Shown: in pieces, positions 12,403 through 23,776 of the stretch
How positions within the stretch are numbered: the stretch's first letter is position 1
How the letters are laid out: each line of letters opens with the position of its first letter
Assembly (NCBI GenBank): GCA_027405735.1
Contig: JAPEHQ010000006.1
Location: 2,418,001-2,482,000 of the forward strand
DNA from: Mucor racemosus
Lineage: Eukaryota; Mucoromycota; Mucoromycetes; Mucorales; Mucoraceae
Reading direction: 5' to 3'
DNA: 64,000 nucleotides
Notes under the pieces: model-generated
Seen by the model: the letters and a program-made list of their open reading frames with translations, nothing else
The model's database searches: none
What the model was told of the DNA's origin: nothing
Made by a program: the position numbers and the translations under genes

Positions 12403-13349
12403 CATAATATAAACGACTTAGGCATTCAATCTTGCCATGCTCAATTACGGTGTCACTCTACGGGCTCGTTTTTGAACTTTTTAATGAATGTATGATATGA
12501 CAGACGGTTTTTCTAGTAGAAAATTTTATGTTTCTATTATAGTAACAGATACTGTTTATTTTGCTTAATTTATAGTTCAGGCGTTGTAATACTGGTTTTA
12601 CATTGGCTGAAATGTACAATTTAGCAGGGTTTTAAATGCGCTAAATAATGTAAAGCCTTGGAAATCCTTTTATACGTGTGTTGTTTCTCTCTTTTTGTTT
12701 TCATATTCCAAGGATATATTCATCTTTTAATAAGGCATATCAAATTATAAAACTGGTATTCTTTTTTTGTATCTGAATACGCATGCTAACATAAGGGACT
12801 AATATTTTTAATATACTAGTAGGTAGCAGTCGTTATATTAGAGACTGATATTTTCATTCAATCGCATTTTAGGATCAAATATCATTATTTACTACTGTAT
12901 TGTTGGACGTATTTTTTGATTACCAGATCAAATCGAAGGCAACGATATTTATATCTACTCAATAAAAAGCTTGAACTGGCTACAAACTCACGAAATGTTC
13001 CAGAAAAGTGATAAATTTTAAATGATATAGAAACAAAAGAAAAGAATGATCTAATAATGTTTTATCTAATAACCATAGTTTCGATGGTAGCTACTGTATA
13101 CTTGAAAACAAATCTTTTTACAGCTGACAATCGCAAACTAAAATAGTAAGTTTAAAGAAGGTTAATTTGTTTAAATTTTATGTGTAATAAAGTAACATCT
13201 ACAGTATAACCTTAGGTTTGGCTTGCATATAAATTTAAGCAGTAAGTGTTATTTAAGTTTATGCTCGTCGAGTAAAAACCATTATTGTTGCTGTAAACAT
13301 TATAGCTATAAACATATTTGCAAATGATGATAATCGTAAATATATTGGT
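12403..13349. other. AT-rich intergenic, nothing recognised
   Basis: No gene, repeat partner within the window or structured element was seen. Confidence 0.4.
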
Positions 13350-13354
13350 TCTTG

Positions 13355-13746
13355 TGATATATCATAAGTTTACCCAGATGTAGAAATCCAGGAACAACTA
13401 TTGAAATCCAACATGGCATGACATTTAATAACTCATACTAAATGTCATACATAACCACTAGCATTAACAGCGACTATCAGGAACATTCAGGAACAATCCG
13501 TAGCAATGAAACATAAGCAATCCTACATCTTATTCAAATGATACAATCACAGATTCCCAATTCCACAGATTCCATTGTATATGATTTGTTCCCAAATCAT
13601 ATCAAGTACCTCAATGCCCGGCAATTCATTAATAATATTGATAATCATATAACCATTTAGAAAACATATAAATACGAAGCATCAATGAATTAATAAAATG
13701 TATCTTTTAGCAGAGTATTTCTATATTAGTATCTTTTGATATAACA
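13355..13746 (+). mobile_element. Solo LTR (LTR3)
   Basis: 392 bp, begins TGATAT and ends AACA, flanked by a perfect 5-bp duplication TCTTG at 13350-13354 and 13747-13751. A TATAAATA box at 13667-13674 lies 79 bp before the 3' end. Its first six bases match the reverse-strand start of the element at 28243-28925. Same layout as LTR1 but sequence similarity between them is low, so it is a related or separate LTR family. Confidence 0.6.
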
Positions 13747-14447
13747 TCTTGCATGTATTGCTATACATCAACAACGTATTGAATTGCATCGTCTATAACC
13801 TATATTAATAAAAACGAATGTAATTTAAAAACGCAATTCCAGTAAAAAAAATGCAATGGAATTTTGAGAACGGCACGATGCTCATGTACAAATCAATTTG
13901 TGCCCATACAATCAACTTATTATGCTCATGGTCAGATTTTATTATTATGCACAAATAAGGATAATGATATGCTTATGGGCAATTCTACTATTATCATGCG
14001 CATATGGGATCAATGTTATGCACACGAACAGAATCTACAGTATAATCCTGGATCCTGCACATACAGGCTTTTTGTTGCGCTCGTGTGCAGTTTCTTTTGT
14101 TGTGCTCGTGTGCACATTGCTATCCTTTTAACCATATTCGGTGGACACAACAGCTCAGGCTATAGTGTGCAGCCCACTTGGGCATAACGAAATCATCTTC
14201 TTGTGCAGCACAGGTCGGCGTAGTGCAAGAAACACTTTATATACAAAAGCTTGAGAATAATGCCCAAAGGTATGTACAGGCTTCTGTCAATTTATTATCA
14301 TCATGAATATTGTATGCCACCAAGTGTCATACGTTATCTCCTTCTACAGTATCAATACATCTTACAATCTATTGACTACAACATGCGTTGAAGTGCAAAG
14401 TCTTGATATCCGATATAAAAAACTCCTAGCGTACTAAGTTTAATCTA
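13747..14447. other. Intergenic with recurrent TGC/CAT-rich words
   Basis: Between 13870 and 14220 words of the type atgctcatg, atgcttatgg, atgcgcatatgg and gctcgtgtgca recur every 30-60 bp. Two overlapping open frames (13864-14187, 13898-14131) run through it but are low-complexity consequences of these words. No gene called. Confidence 0.4.
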
Positions 14448-14450
14448 GTA

Positions 14451-14598
14451 CACTATGAAAAAAAAATCCCTTAATTCTCTTAATTATGCCACATTAAGGA
14501 AAATAAGACAAAATTTAAAAAAAATAAGCAGTGAAAATTTTCTTATTTTCCTTAATGTGGCACAATTAAGAGAATTAAGGGATTTTTTCTTCATAGTG
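14451..14598 (+). mobile_element. 148-bp CACTA-ended foldback MITE, copy 1
   Basis: Almost perfect inverted repeat: left arm about 14451-14508, right arm about 14541-14598, separated by a ~30-bp AT-rich centre. Ends are CACTATGAA and TTCATAGTG. Flanked by the 3-bp direct duplication GTA (14448-14450, 14599-14601). CACTA termini plus a 3-bp duplication are the signature of CACTA (EnSpm) DNA transposons. It has no coding capacity, so it would need a transposase in trans. Confidence 0.85.
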
Positions 14599-15055
14599 GT
14601 AATTACCAAGAACAACGCTTAGGCCTCAATTGTGACACCACATTATTTCATCCCAGCGGTTAATTAATCAAGTAGCTGTCAAATCAGCATCCAAGCGCAT
14701 TCAGTGCAGCATTGAAACAGGGCAACTCACAAGCTCTGCAAGCACGATTAAATTATGATTGAAGAAATAATTCATTACTTTTAATTATATTTTTTTAAGT
14801 ATTATTTATCAAACATAAAAATATAGGACATAACAAGTCATTTTATTGGACAGAAATATCATGTTTTGCTGATGGTTTTCTTAATTCACAGTAATTTGTG
14901 AAAGTAAAAATATAATTTTTTATGCCAAATGAGAGTTTATGGATACATACAATCTTATTTATAGAAAGAATAATAATAAAGACTAGTAACATTTATCATA
15001 GAGAACGTAGGCTTTATTACTAGAAAAACTAATGGTAAAAAAAGAAAGAACCAAG

Positions 15056-15203
15056 CACTATGAAGAAAAAATCCCTTAATTCTCTTAATTGTGCCACATT
15101 AAGGAAAATAAAAAATTTTTCACTGCTTATTTTTTTTAAATTTTGTCTTATTTTCCTTAATGTGGCATAATTAAGAGAATTAAGGGATTTTTTCTTCATA
15201 GTG
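15056..15203 (-). mobile_element. 148-bp CACTA-ended foldback MITE, copy 2
   Basis: Same length and sequence as the copy at 14451-14598 but with its centre inverted, so it inserted in the opposite direction. Flanked by the 3-bp duplication AAG (15053-15055, 15204-15206). It lies inside about 370 bp that itself interrupts a family A copy (14870-14935 resumes at 15310), indicating nested insertions. Confidence 0.85.
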
Positions 15204-15309
15204 AAGAGCTTCTAGGTCTTGGTTTAAAAGACTATTCATAAGAATTACATTTCAATATGAGTTAGAAATGGAATTGGCTTCAAAATTCGCTGTTTAATAT
15301 CCTCGAAAA

Positions 15310-16585
15310 CCGACACAAAATATATTTAAATCTACCATCATGTATAATTAAAGATTAATTGGATCAAGATTCACAAGGATGGGGTTTTTCTTCTTGTTGT
15401 TGTCTGCAGTTGTGAATATTAGTTTATTATTTTGTAAAACTTAAAACTCATTATCCCGGGCTTGATTTCTGTATTCACAAGATAGGTCTAATTGATTGCT
15501 ACTCTGCATTTTTTGTTTTAGCAAAAAACATTGATTTTTCATCGAGATAACCAAAATAATAGTTCTTATCACAGTTTAAAACCTATCATCACGGGGTTCA
15601 AAAATTTATTTATTGAAATGAATGAAAAATGATCCAAAAAACAAAATCATTACATAGCTTATGAACTGCAAAGTAAGTTGACCTAGAGTAATAAATAGCT
15701 TTTGTACAGTTTTGGATTCTGCATACATCTAAACAAAAACCAGAAAAACATTTCACATTAAATTTTGCGTAAAATGCAATTAAAATTTTTGAGGTTTTTT
15801 AAAGATAAATATCACTTTTTATAAGCATATTTAAAATATCACTAATTGAGATGATGCGCAAAAACATTATGTATCGATAAAGCTATTAAAAAAATTTCTA
15901 GCTGCATTTTTCGTAGAGAAAACAACATTTTTGTCCAAATTTTTTTCTGTTTCAGAATTTGGGATAAGGGTATACAAGGGGAAAATGGAAGCTAGAAATG
16001 GAGGTACCTGTTTGTACACATTTTTGAGGATGTCTCCACGAAAAATCAATATTTAAGAAAAAACTAAATTGGATCCGAGAGAGCTCAACGAGCTTAATGA
16101 CATGAATGCAAAAAAAATGTCGCTCAACTTAACCAATATTTTGAAACCTACTACAAAAAATGTCAAAAAAATGAAAAAAAATAAAAGTGCTCAGAATGTT
16201 TTTATATTAAAATATGTTATAGAGCACTTCAAAAAAAGTAAGTTTTATTATTAGAAAGTGGTAGTATAGATTAACTTTTTCTAGAGATATGAAACCTCAA
16301 AGTTTTCAATCCATTAGCAGTGAAATACGCGTAAAAAATCTGAAACCTTAGCACTGAAAAATTAATACCAACTGCAAAAAATAGGATATTTCCGAGCACT
16401 TATTTTTGAATTAAAGCTGAACATCTCAGGTACATTGGCATATAATTTTTTCTTGGTATTATTTAGTGAAAAAAAAAGTTGAGCAGGGATGAAAAATGAG
16501 ACCCAGTTTTCAAGGAAAAAGCAGTGAATTTTACCTGTTTTTGAGTATTTCATGGGATATCAAAATAAATTTAGGAGCAGGTAGC
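15310..16585 (+). repeat. Repeat family A, copy 2 (uninterrupted reference copy)
   Basis: Runs co-linear with 7211-8975 minus its LTR. At 16020-16050 it shows the undisturbed LTR target (gaggatgtctccacg). A further leftward part, 14870-14935 (atttgtgaaagtaaaaatat), matches 7175-7205, so the element originally began further left. Small open frames inside (15867-16049, 16069-16254, 16362-16553) recur in other copies only because the DNA is repeated; no protein family is recognised. Confidence 0.75.
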
Positions 16586-17088
16586 ATAAAGTGACCCATT
16601 GATCAGTATCTAAATTGTATCCTACACATTATTTAGTAGGGGATTAGTTATTAAAAAAATGACACATTGTGTGGTAGTGTCATTGCACTTTTATGCAGAC
16701 ATATGGACTAATTGTGCAGAGAAGGTTGTCAGCAGCACCCAAATAGGCGGAGAAGTAAGTTTTAATTAAATATATATCATCATTTGTAATCAAAGAGCTT
16801 ATTTTAGAGCTGCTGTGATAGAGTATAACATCTAAATTGTTATATGATAGTACTTTGTAAGTATTATTCTGCATTCTCCAAGTCTTTGTTAAAGCCTTTT
16901 AGTATAGTTTAATAAATAATGTGCTTTTGATAAACTGGTTTTACCATCCAATGAAATAGAATTTAATCGAGTCACCTGTAGGCGACAGAAGAAAATCAGT
17001 TTGTCCGGGGGTCAAAATCAAGAAAAGAAGACCCCCCTTCCCCTCCTTGGCTTTTTTTTTCTATTTCTATAATTTATCATACACTTGA
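16586..17088. other. Upstream region of mS33
   Basis: About 500 bp with no gene. A C-rich patch (accccccttcccctccttgg region, 17030-17050) followed by poly-T directly precedes the mS33 start and may be its promoter. Confidence 0.4.
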
Positions 17089-17461
17089 ATGAGTCAAACA
17101 ACAACTAGACTTGCACAACTTACTCAGTTGTCTTGTAAAGTATTCTCCAACGTTTACAACCCAACATGTGCTCGTACAGGCAACAAGATTGTTAGACAAA
17201 GATTGATTGGGTCATCATTAACTAGTTACAACCCTCAAAAATTGGTTCACTTTCGTGATATTCAAGCATTGTATCCTCAACTCGGTTTAGTTAATTTGGA
17301 AGAGAAGGAACGTCTTGATGAAATTGCTAGAAGAAAGAGAAGAGGAAAGGGAGCACCAAAGAAGGGTAAATTTGTTGATATAATAATTGGGAAATGTTCA
17401 TGTCTCTTAATTCTTTTGAAATATAGGTCAAGGCAAGCGTGCTTCAAACAAAAAGAAATAA
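17089..17461 (+). CDS. MRPS33: Mitochondrial ribosomal protein mS33
   Basis: Small-subunit mitoribosome protein of the MRPS33/Rsm27 family. Exon 1 is 17089-17365, exon 2 is 17427-17461; the split codon GGT gives KKG-QGKRASNKKK and a stop, 103 aa, the normal size for the family. Diagnostic parts are the N-terminal LSCKVFSNVYNPTCARTGNK, QRLIGSSLTSYNP and the C-terminal KRRGKGAPKKG. The frame could run on through the intron to 17556, but the family ends soon after GKGAPKKG, so splicing is preferred. It converges on the PAS-GATA gene, whose stop is only 83 bp away. Confidence 0.93.
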
Positions 17462-17544
17462 TGGAATCTACAATAGACAACAACCAATTTGTATATACAT
17501 ATAGTAATAAAAAAAAGCAACCCTCAAAGACTAAAAAAAAAACT

Positions 17545-19430
17545 TTATTTTCTTGATTTGTAACTTTTAAACTTGTTGCTACTACTATTATTTGCACCAA
17601 GTAAAATTGTTTGATCTTCATCTTTTGGTTGTTGCTGATGAGAAAGTCTCTCATGTTTAGCAACAAGTCTAGCATATCTAAGTCCACAAGCATTACATAA
17701 TCTACAAATAGATATTTCTAGATGAACACCATTTCTTAAAGAATAAATGATTGTAGATGAACTTACGTTTTATGGCCACCTGGTCCTTTACGCCATTCTG
17801 AGCTTGTATTGGTTTGACAGTTTTCACATTTTTTCTCAAATACGCCAAATCTACCTCTCCAAGCCCTTGGTAATGGGGATCTTGTATTATCGGAAGACTC
17901 GGATGTGGCACTTGTCTCTATAGGTGATGCTGATGATAAACGATCAGCAGTATTACCATTTTTGATTTTTTTGTTCATTTGAATATCATGTGAATATGGA
18001 TTTATTTGCTGAATTGGTGATGGTGATGGTGATACGACAGTGTTTGCAGTAGTGGTAGTGGTAGATGTAGAAGCGTTGTTCAATATTTTGCTTATATTTG
18101 ATTTACGAATACTAAAATGGGGAAAATATTAATGATTGGAGCCAATATACAAAATGGTCGAATACTTTACGTCTGATGGGGTATGTCATTATTATTACTG
18201 TTATTACAAATACTATTACTATCATTACTAGCACTGCTACTGTTATAATAAGGTCGATCATCTGTTTGGATAGCTGTGATTTGAAAAGAAGCGAATGTAA
18301 GATTGCCATATGTGATAATAATACGTTCAATTTGACACAATCTATTTGATTCCAATATCATATTTGATTTGGAATGTGAATGATGAGTACATGCTGCTGC
18401 ATCTGATTTCAATTGAGGGTATTGTAATCTTCTATCCATTTCTCTTAATGTAATGGAGCTGGATAGATCAATTACATTTTGCGTAGTAGTTGTACTTGGC
18501 CAAGATATTAGTAATTGTTGACATTGTGTATCATATATTTGAAATAATCTAAGTGGTTCATCGATCATAATTGAATGTTGTTGTAAAATACTAGAAATCT
18601 TATTGGACTCCTAGTAATGAATGATTAAGAAATTAGTCATTCGAGTCTATCTATTTTTACAGCAAGGCAAGCAATTACATTAGGGTTTAATTGCTCAGTT
18701 CCACAGCAGTAGGTATCATTAGTTGTAGTAGTAGTAGTAGTAGTTGTAATAGTAGGTTTAGTTGTAGGTATAGGCGTATTATGTATGCTGGTATGTTCTG
18801 TAATGCTGTCGTTGTTGGCGGTATTTTCTATTTCTAAATTTTTAAAAAAAACCTGTCAAAAAAAAAAAAAAAAAAAAAACCGCATCTACAACACTTTGAT
18901 AATGCCCAAAAACTTACCTAACTGTATTGAATGGAAGAATGCTAGAATCGAATTGTTTGTTGCTGTATACATGACAACATCTGTTATAATCCAATTCTGT
19001 AAATTATCCATCTAAATGTATATAATCAGCACGTGTGCAAGTAGTTTGAGTGTGTGTGCTTGAGATGAAGCCTTTCATATATTGTATACTTTACCTTGGT
19101 ATTATCGCCATACTCTTGATAGATTAATGATTTTATGTTGCGGAGACGACATCTATTTTTTAGGGTTAGTTGCTATAATAGTAAAAATCCATGAAAAATA
19201 TACCTAGTAACTGCACCTGCCAAAGTTTTTATTCGAACGAAATTTAATAAATCAGTTGTAGCCAAAGATAATTCATCAGGATGAATAAAATCCAACAGAG
19301 ATTTCGACATGAGCATATCACCCGCCTTTACCCCATAAGCAATTTCATTATCAGTTACAAGGCTAGGTAAGTAAATAAATTGAAAGTTTTCAAGGGAAAG
19401 TAAAGCCCAATAACAAGAAGCTACTGACAT
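17545..19430 (-). CDS. PAS domain and GATA zinc-finger transcription factor (WC-2-like)
   Basis: Seven exons, minus strand: 19430-19204, 19152-19095, 19011-18918, 18833-18661, 18610-18171, 18111-17767 and 17701-17545, joining to 497 aa. Residues about 20-125 are a PAS domain (SLVTDNEIAYGVKAGDMLMS, SLLDFIHPDEL, then a TRCRL strand and a C-terminal ILAFFH), the light/redox or dimerisation module of White Collar-type factors. A Ser/Thr/Asn-rich linker follows. The C-terminus has one GATA finger split by the last intron: CENCQTNTSSEWRKGPGGHK / TLCNACGLRYARLVAKHE, pattern C-X2-C-X18-C-X2-C. One PAS plus one GATA finger matches WC-2/MadB-like proteins rather than WC-1 (which has a LOV domain). Partner and light role are inference. 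Exon 4 must start at 18833; the nearer acceptor at 18852 shifts frame. Confidence 0.85.
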
Positions 19431-20644
19431 TGGTATTGGACTTTTTTCCTTTTCTTTTTTCTTTTTCTTTAATGTGTATTTGATTTTGATTTGTATCTGA
19501 TTTGATTTAATTTTTTATTGTAAATAATAAAAAATAGAGCGCAATTGTATCGTTAAAAAGCGTATATTAAACTGAAACAAATCTACATTCAAAATCCATG
19601 GAAGAAACAGAAGAGGAAAAGAATGGTAAAAAATGAATGGAAATAACTTTATAAAGAACGTAAATAGGGAAACAAAGTGACGCAAAAAACACCAGAAAAA
19701 AAAAAAAAAAAAACATTTCAATTGGGCTTGCAAACATTGTAAAAAATCAAGATATTCAGGATGTATATTGGAACGCTGTAGAACATTTTGCTGATCAAAT
19801 AAGATGCTTTATATTGTATGGCATGTTTACATGGACAGAACAGACACAAACTGAACAACTAGATTAAATCAATGCAGGACATGTAAGCGTTTTACATTGT
19901 ATTTTACGCCCTTTTGCACTATTTGTAACCCTTTTTTTTTTACTTTTTTTTTCTTGTTTCGTTCCATTCTGTTTTCCCCAATTTTACATTTCATCTTTTT
20001 TTTCAGAAAAGATTAGAAAGATATGGCAATAATCCCAAAACGGCATTTTGTATCTCGTCATTCTCAATCACTTTTATAACATAATAAATCAGAAGATTTG
20101 AATGAAATAAACAAAAAGCTTATTGTTCAATCGAGAATGGCAGAAATATTTGCAGTACAATCGTAATAATAAACATGGCCAATGTTACAAGTATTTTGCT
20201 TTTTTTTTTCTCTCATAATAGTAAATCACTGTGTATAGCACTGAGCCCTTATTCACATGGCTTACAGAGATAATATTTCACAGTCGAGGAAATAGTGGGC
20301 GATTATTCATTTGATTTGTTTATTTGTCGCATCTCTTTTGACACAGATAAAGTTATGTGAAAAAGGATGTCCCCTGGTCAAAGTGGTATGATTTATTGGC
20401 ATTTTGAACGTTATTTAAGCTTTTAGGTAACCTTTGTTGTGCAACTTGTCTCTTTGGACAGCTAGCACCACTATGAATATAAAATAACAACGATCGATCT
20501 ACTATCAAATAATTAAAACGATGACCTTTTAATTAATCCAATTTGTTTCATATACTTCTTGGAACTGCCGATGAACATGTAAACAATAAATCATGAAAAA
20601 TGTCAAACTAAATTTTAGAAAGTGTGCGTGTGAAAAGTGAATTC

Positions 20645-20685
<41 letters not shown>

Positions 20686-20769
20686 CTAAAAGCTTATCAT
20701 AACAACGGAATGCCAAAAGACTATTTTGATATTATATTTACAAACCAAGAAAAACAACTAAAATTGAAA
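19431..20769. other. Intergenic, PAS-GATA promoter side
   Basis: Promoter region of the PAS-GATA gene, with pyrimidine/purine runs at 19440-19470 and poly-T tracts near 19930 and 20200. No gene found. A CAA microsatellite closes it. Confidence 0.4.
20644..20686 (+). repeat. CAA trinucleotide microsatellite
   Basis: About 14 uninterrupted CAA units, non-coding, 84 bp downstream of the STS1 stop codon. Confidence 0.9.
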
Positions 20770-22016
20770 TCACCAACTATTTCTGGAAGAAGAGGACGAT
20801 GATGACGATGTGATGGCTGATAATGATGATGTGTTATCAATACCAATAATCCATCCTAGTCTTTCTGTAAACTGCTGTACAACTTGAGAAAATTGACCAT
20901 GAGTTTCTGCATCATGTTGAACAAGTCTATTTGCAAACTTATTTAGTATTTAAACTAATGATATTCATAAAATCTATTTCCTTACTGTTTGGCCCATTCA
21001 GTTACAACTTGTTGTCCATATATTTTGCCTTGATCTAGTTTGGATGCTGCTATATCAATTGCTTTTTTCCAATAATTTATTAATTCAGAATATAAATCTC
21101 TTTTGATTTGATTGTGTGCTAAAAAGGATTTGAGCAATCAATATATATATATATATATATATATTATAAATAATATATATCATCCCTTACCTTCAGTGTC
21201 CCATACAGGTAATCTATTGGCTACAGATGTAGCATAATGAAGATACGAAAATATAGTTGTTGGATGTTCATCGAGTGAAGGGTTTGTAAAATGATCAGCA
21301 TACTCCACTAGTGCATTTACAATATCTGCAAGTGCTGATTTAACCCGATTGTAACTGTAATCATCTCTAGCTAAAGTTTTACTAAATGGAAAACTTTCTG
21401 CTAATTTCTTTTCTAAATTTGCAATAACTAAAGATATCGATTGTGTGGTTGGTGGTGGTATAAATGCATCTACTTCAGATTTTAAATGTGGGTTTGAATC
21501 AACAAGATCATTAATCAATTCAATAAGTTTATCTTTTTCCAATGTAGCTATACAATATTATTTAGTACATCTATTTGTTGCTGCTATTTACGATAATCTT
21601 TTACCCAACAATTTGCTAATAGGAAATTCCTTTTTCAGACTGATTCTATTACGTTTTGTGGTATGCAAAATTTCATCTTCTCTTACAGATTGTAATTGAG
21701 GATGTAGATGCTGCGGTTGTTGGAATTGTACTGGTGGTTTAAAATCAATAGTATCGCCATTTGTCATTTCTTCATCATCATAGGAAGCACGTCGTTTACG
21801 ACCTAATAAATCAAGAATGGTTACTACGAAGTTTGTAATGGTGGTGATGGTTGCCATAGCAACGGGAGGGTAAATGATTATCATACCTTTTACAGAGCCA
21901 TCTTGTGATGGAGGAATATATGATGTTGGTATTTTGGATTTTGCCAAATAATGTGCAGAACGATATAGATGTTGTTGTTGTCTAAACAAACTATTTTGGC
22001 TTTGTGAAGAAGACAT
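20770..22016 (-). CDS. STS1: Nuclear proteasome tethering factor STS1/Cut8
   Basis: Cut8/Sts1 family: anchors 26S proteasomes in the nucleus via the nuclear envelope. Five exons, minus strand: 22016-21887, 21802-21605, 21547-21191, 21118-20986 and 20926-20770, in-frame total 324 aa. N-terminal basic NLS-like segment GRKRRASYDDEE is followed by a Gln-rich linker. The conserved helical core begins KLLATLEKDKLIELINDLVD and includes HPTTIFSYLHYATSVANRLP plus the WDTEGAHNQIKRDLYSELI stretch, matching the Cut8 pattern of a LL-LDK start and a final RLP-WD helix pair. The C-terminal tail ends in a Ser run. It is divergent from the centrin-like gene across 473 bp, so a shared promoter is possible. Confidence 0.88.
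21141..21180. repeat. TA dinucleotide run in an STS1 intron
   Basis: Alternating TA tract inside the intron between exons 3 and 4 of STS1. Confidence 0.85.
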
Positions 22017-22489
22017 GATTTTTGTTTTTGTATATTGAAAATTAACAATCAAAAGGAAAGTCTATCTTTAATACAGAAGGGAAGAAGGAGCTATTGAAAA
22101 AGAAGGAATAATGATGATGGAATAGGTGACGGTTTTATCATGCTAATCATGATCCATGAGAGGCCTTGATTTATACGGGTAAAAGCTTATTCATTGTAGA
22201 TTGCCTGCTGCTCAAAACAAGCCATAAAAACAAAATGCATTTATATGCAATGGTCATGTAAATGTATGCTTAATTGTCACTTTTTTTTTCTTAGACAAAA
22301 TTCCATGACAAAGATGTAGATGTTGACCGCAGTAGAGCATCCATTCCTTTTAGTCATGCATCTGGTTGTACAAGTGCTTGCTGTGTTGTTGCTTTGCTGC
22401 TGCTGTTTCAATTACAATTCCAGATTCCCTTTTTTTTTCCTTTTGTTTTGTGGCTTTCCTTTATCTTTTTCCTTCTTCAAATACGCATT
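22017..22489. promoter_or_regulatory. Shared divergent promoter, STS1 / centrin-like gene
   Basis: 473 bp between two divergent start codons with poly-T tracts (22280, 22430) and no coding. No specific operator could be named. Confidence 0.4.
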
Positions 22490-23140
22490 ATGAGAAGAAC
22501 AATTACTAAACGACAAATTAAATTAAGTAAGTAATACACAATGTTGATATTAAATGGCATCTAATACATTTCGTAGCTTTTAAAAATCATGATATCGATG
22601 AAATTGGTGCTTTAAATGCAAAATATTTACATAAAGCTCTGATATCATTAAATTTACCCGTTGAATTGTCTGATATGGATGATTTATTCGAATCTGTAGG
22701 TCGAGAAAAGGAAGCCTCAGTGGAATTGGATGATTTTACAGACATTGTGCTTGAGTTAAAGGTAAAAATATACTTTGTAATGGCAGCATTTCAAGCATTA
22801 ACGACGACAATAATTTTTTCTTTTAAAAAAAAAGGGGGGAGATACCAGTAATGATTTCGTAAATAATCGTCAGGCAGCTGACGATGACACTTTTGAGGAT
22901 GAAGAAGAGGAAGATGACGAAGAAGAAGAGGAGCCAACAGCTGACATAGCGTTTCAAATGTTGGCAGATCCTGCTCTCAATGGCATTACATTACAAAGCT
23001 TATTAAAAGTATGCGAGACACAGGATGAATCATGGACTAAACAACAAATAATGGAAATGATGAATGAAGCAGATTTGAATCATGATGGGCTCATTGATCC
23101 AAATGAATTTAAAATTGTTTGTAAAAAAGCAGGCTTATAA
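22490..23140 (+). CDS. Centrin-like EF-hand protein with acidic linker
   Basis: Three exons, 22490-22526, 22577-22761 and 22835-23140, total 175 aa. The N-terminal lobe (TFKNHDIDEIGALNAKYLHK ALISLNLP, residues about 13-60) has an EF-hand shape but lacks the acidic ligands, so it probably does not bind calcium. Next comes a very acidic linker (DDDTFEDEEEEDDEEEEE). The C-terminal lobe ends with one canonical loop, DLNHDGLIDPNE, preceded by a centrin-like ITLQSLLKVCETQDESWTKQ helix. The size and lobe layout match centrin/Cdc31 relatives, but the linker is unusual, so the exact subfamily is open. Exon 3 must use the acceptor at 22834, because the AG at 22854 gives an immediate stop. Confidence 0.75.
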
Positions 23141-23209
23141 GTTTTGACTGAATAACAATAATAATAATAATAATAAAGATGCACACATGTATATACCCTC
23201 CTCCTTGTT

Positions 23210-23507
23210 TTAATCATAATCGTGTACAACAGTACGTTCACGACTACGAGTAGCTTTAGGTTCTGAACCAGGCAAATAAATACCTGTCCAAAATTCATCT
23301 AAACTTGGTTTAGGTGATTACTCAGCTTCCTTGTATGCATCATCTACTGTCTTTTTAGCTTGTTTATCAATTTTCTCTAAATCTGCTTCTGTGGCAACAC
23401 CAAAATCTACAATAACATTTTTAAGATGAAAGATAGGATCCGAAGTAGATATGATATTTTAAATCTGTTCATGTGTACGATAAGTGATACTAGAATCTGA
23501 TATGGAA
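23210..23507 (-). pseudogene. PDH E1-alpha C-terminal fragment with stops
   Basis: Minus-strand translation contains SITYRTHEQI, SDPIFHLKNVIVDFGVATE, ADLEKIDKQAKKTVDDAYKE and SPKPSLDEFWTGIY, which is the C-terminal region of pyruvate dehydrogenase E1 component subunit alpha (family pattern YRT-EEI, SDPI-L, AT-EEL--ID, P-P-LEELW--IY). Two in-frame TAA codons break it, at 23459-23461 and 23318-23320, and everything upstream (the thiamine-pyrophosphate-binding core) is absent. It lies 70 bp beyond the centrin-like gene and 270 bp from family C copy 2. Confidence 0.8.
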
Positions 23508-23776
23508 TGAATGTATCATGACTGACAGCGTTATTCAGTTACTCTCGATTACTGTCTCTCTAATCTAGTCGAAAAATGCATGTTTTTATAAACATTGATC
23601 TTTGATTGGCCTGCTCCCCTTTTTTTTAAGCATATTATTAGAAAGCATCCGCTTTCCCTCCTCTTTACTCATTTGAACACGCAGACGATTATGTGTATGG
23701 TGTAAAATGGTTTCCTACACATCCCGTCTTGTTTAGTACTGTATATGAAACTATTCAATTTGATTTATAGAATTTT

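Noticed and set aside
13864..14187. Possible Cys-rich protein frame
   Set aside because: Cys and His richness follows from repeated TGC/CAT words; two overlapping frames show the same, no signal peptide or splice logic.
16069..16254. Small frame DPRELNELNDMNAKK repeated in several places
   Set aside because: It recurs (8425-8525, 49371-49601, 63790-63999) because family A repeats; copies carry frameshifts and stops, so coding is not supported.
17277..17693. 138-aa minus-strand frame over mS33 and the GATA 3' end
   Set aside because: Runs through two well-supported genes in the wrong frame; hydrophobic AT-driven composition only.
20644..20686. Regular repeat as a CRISPR-like array
   Set aside because: Simple CAA microsatellite without spacers, in a eukaryotic genome.
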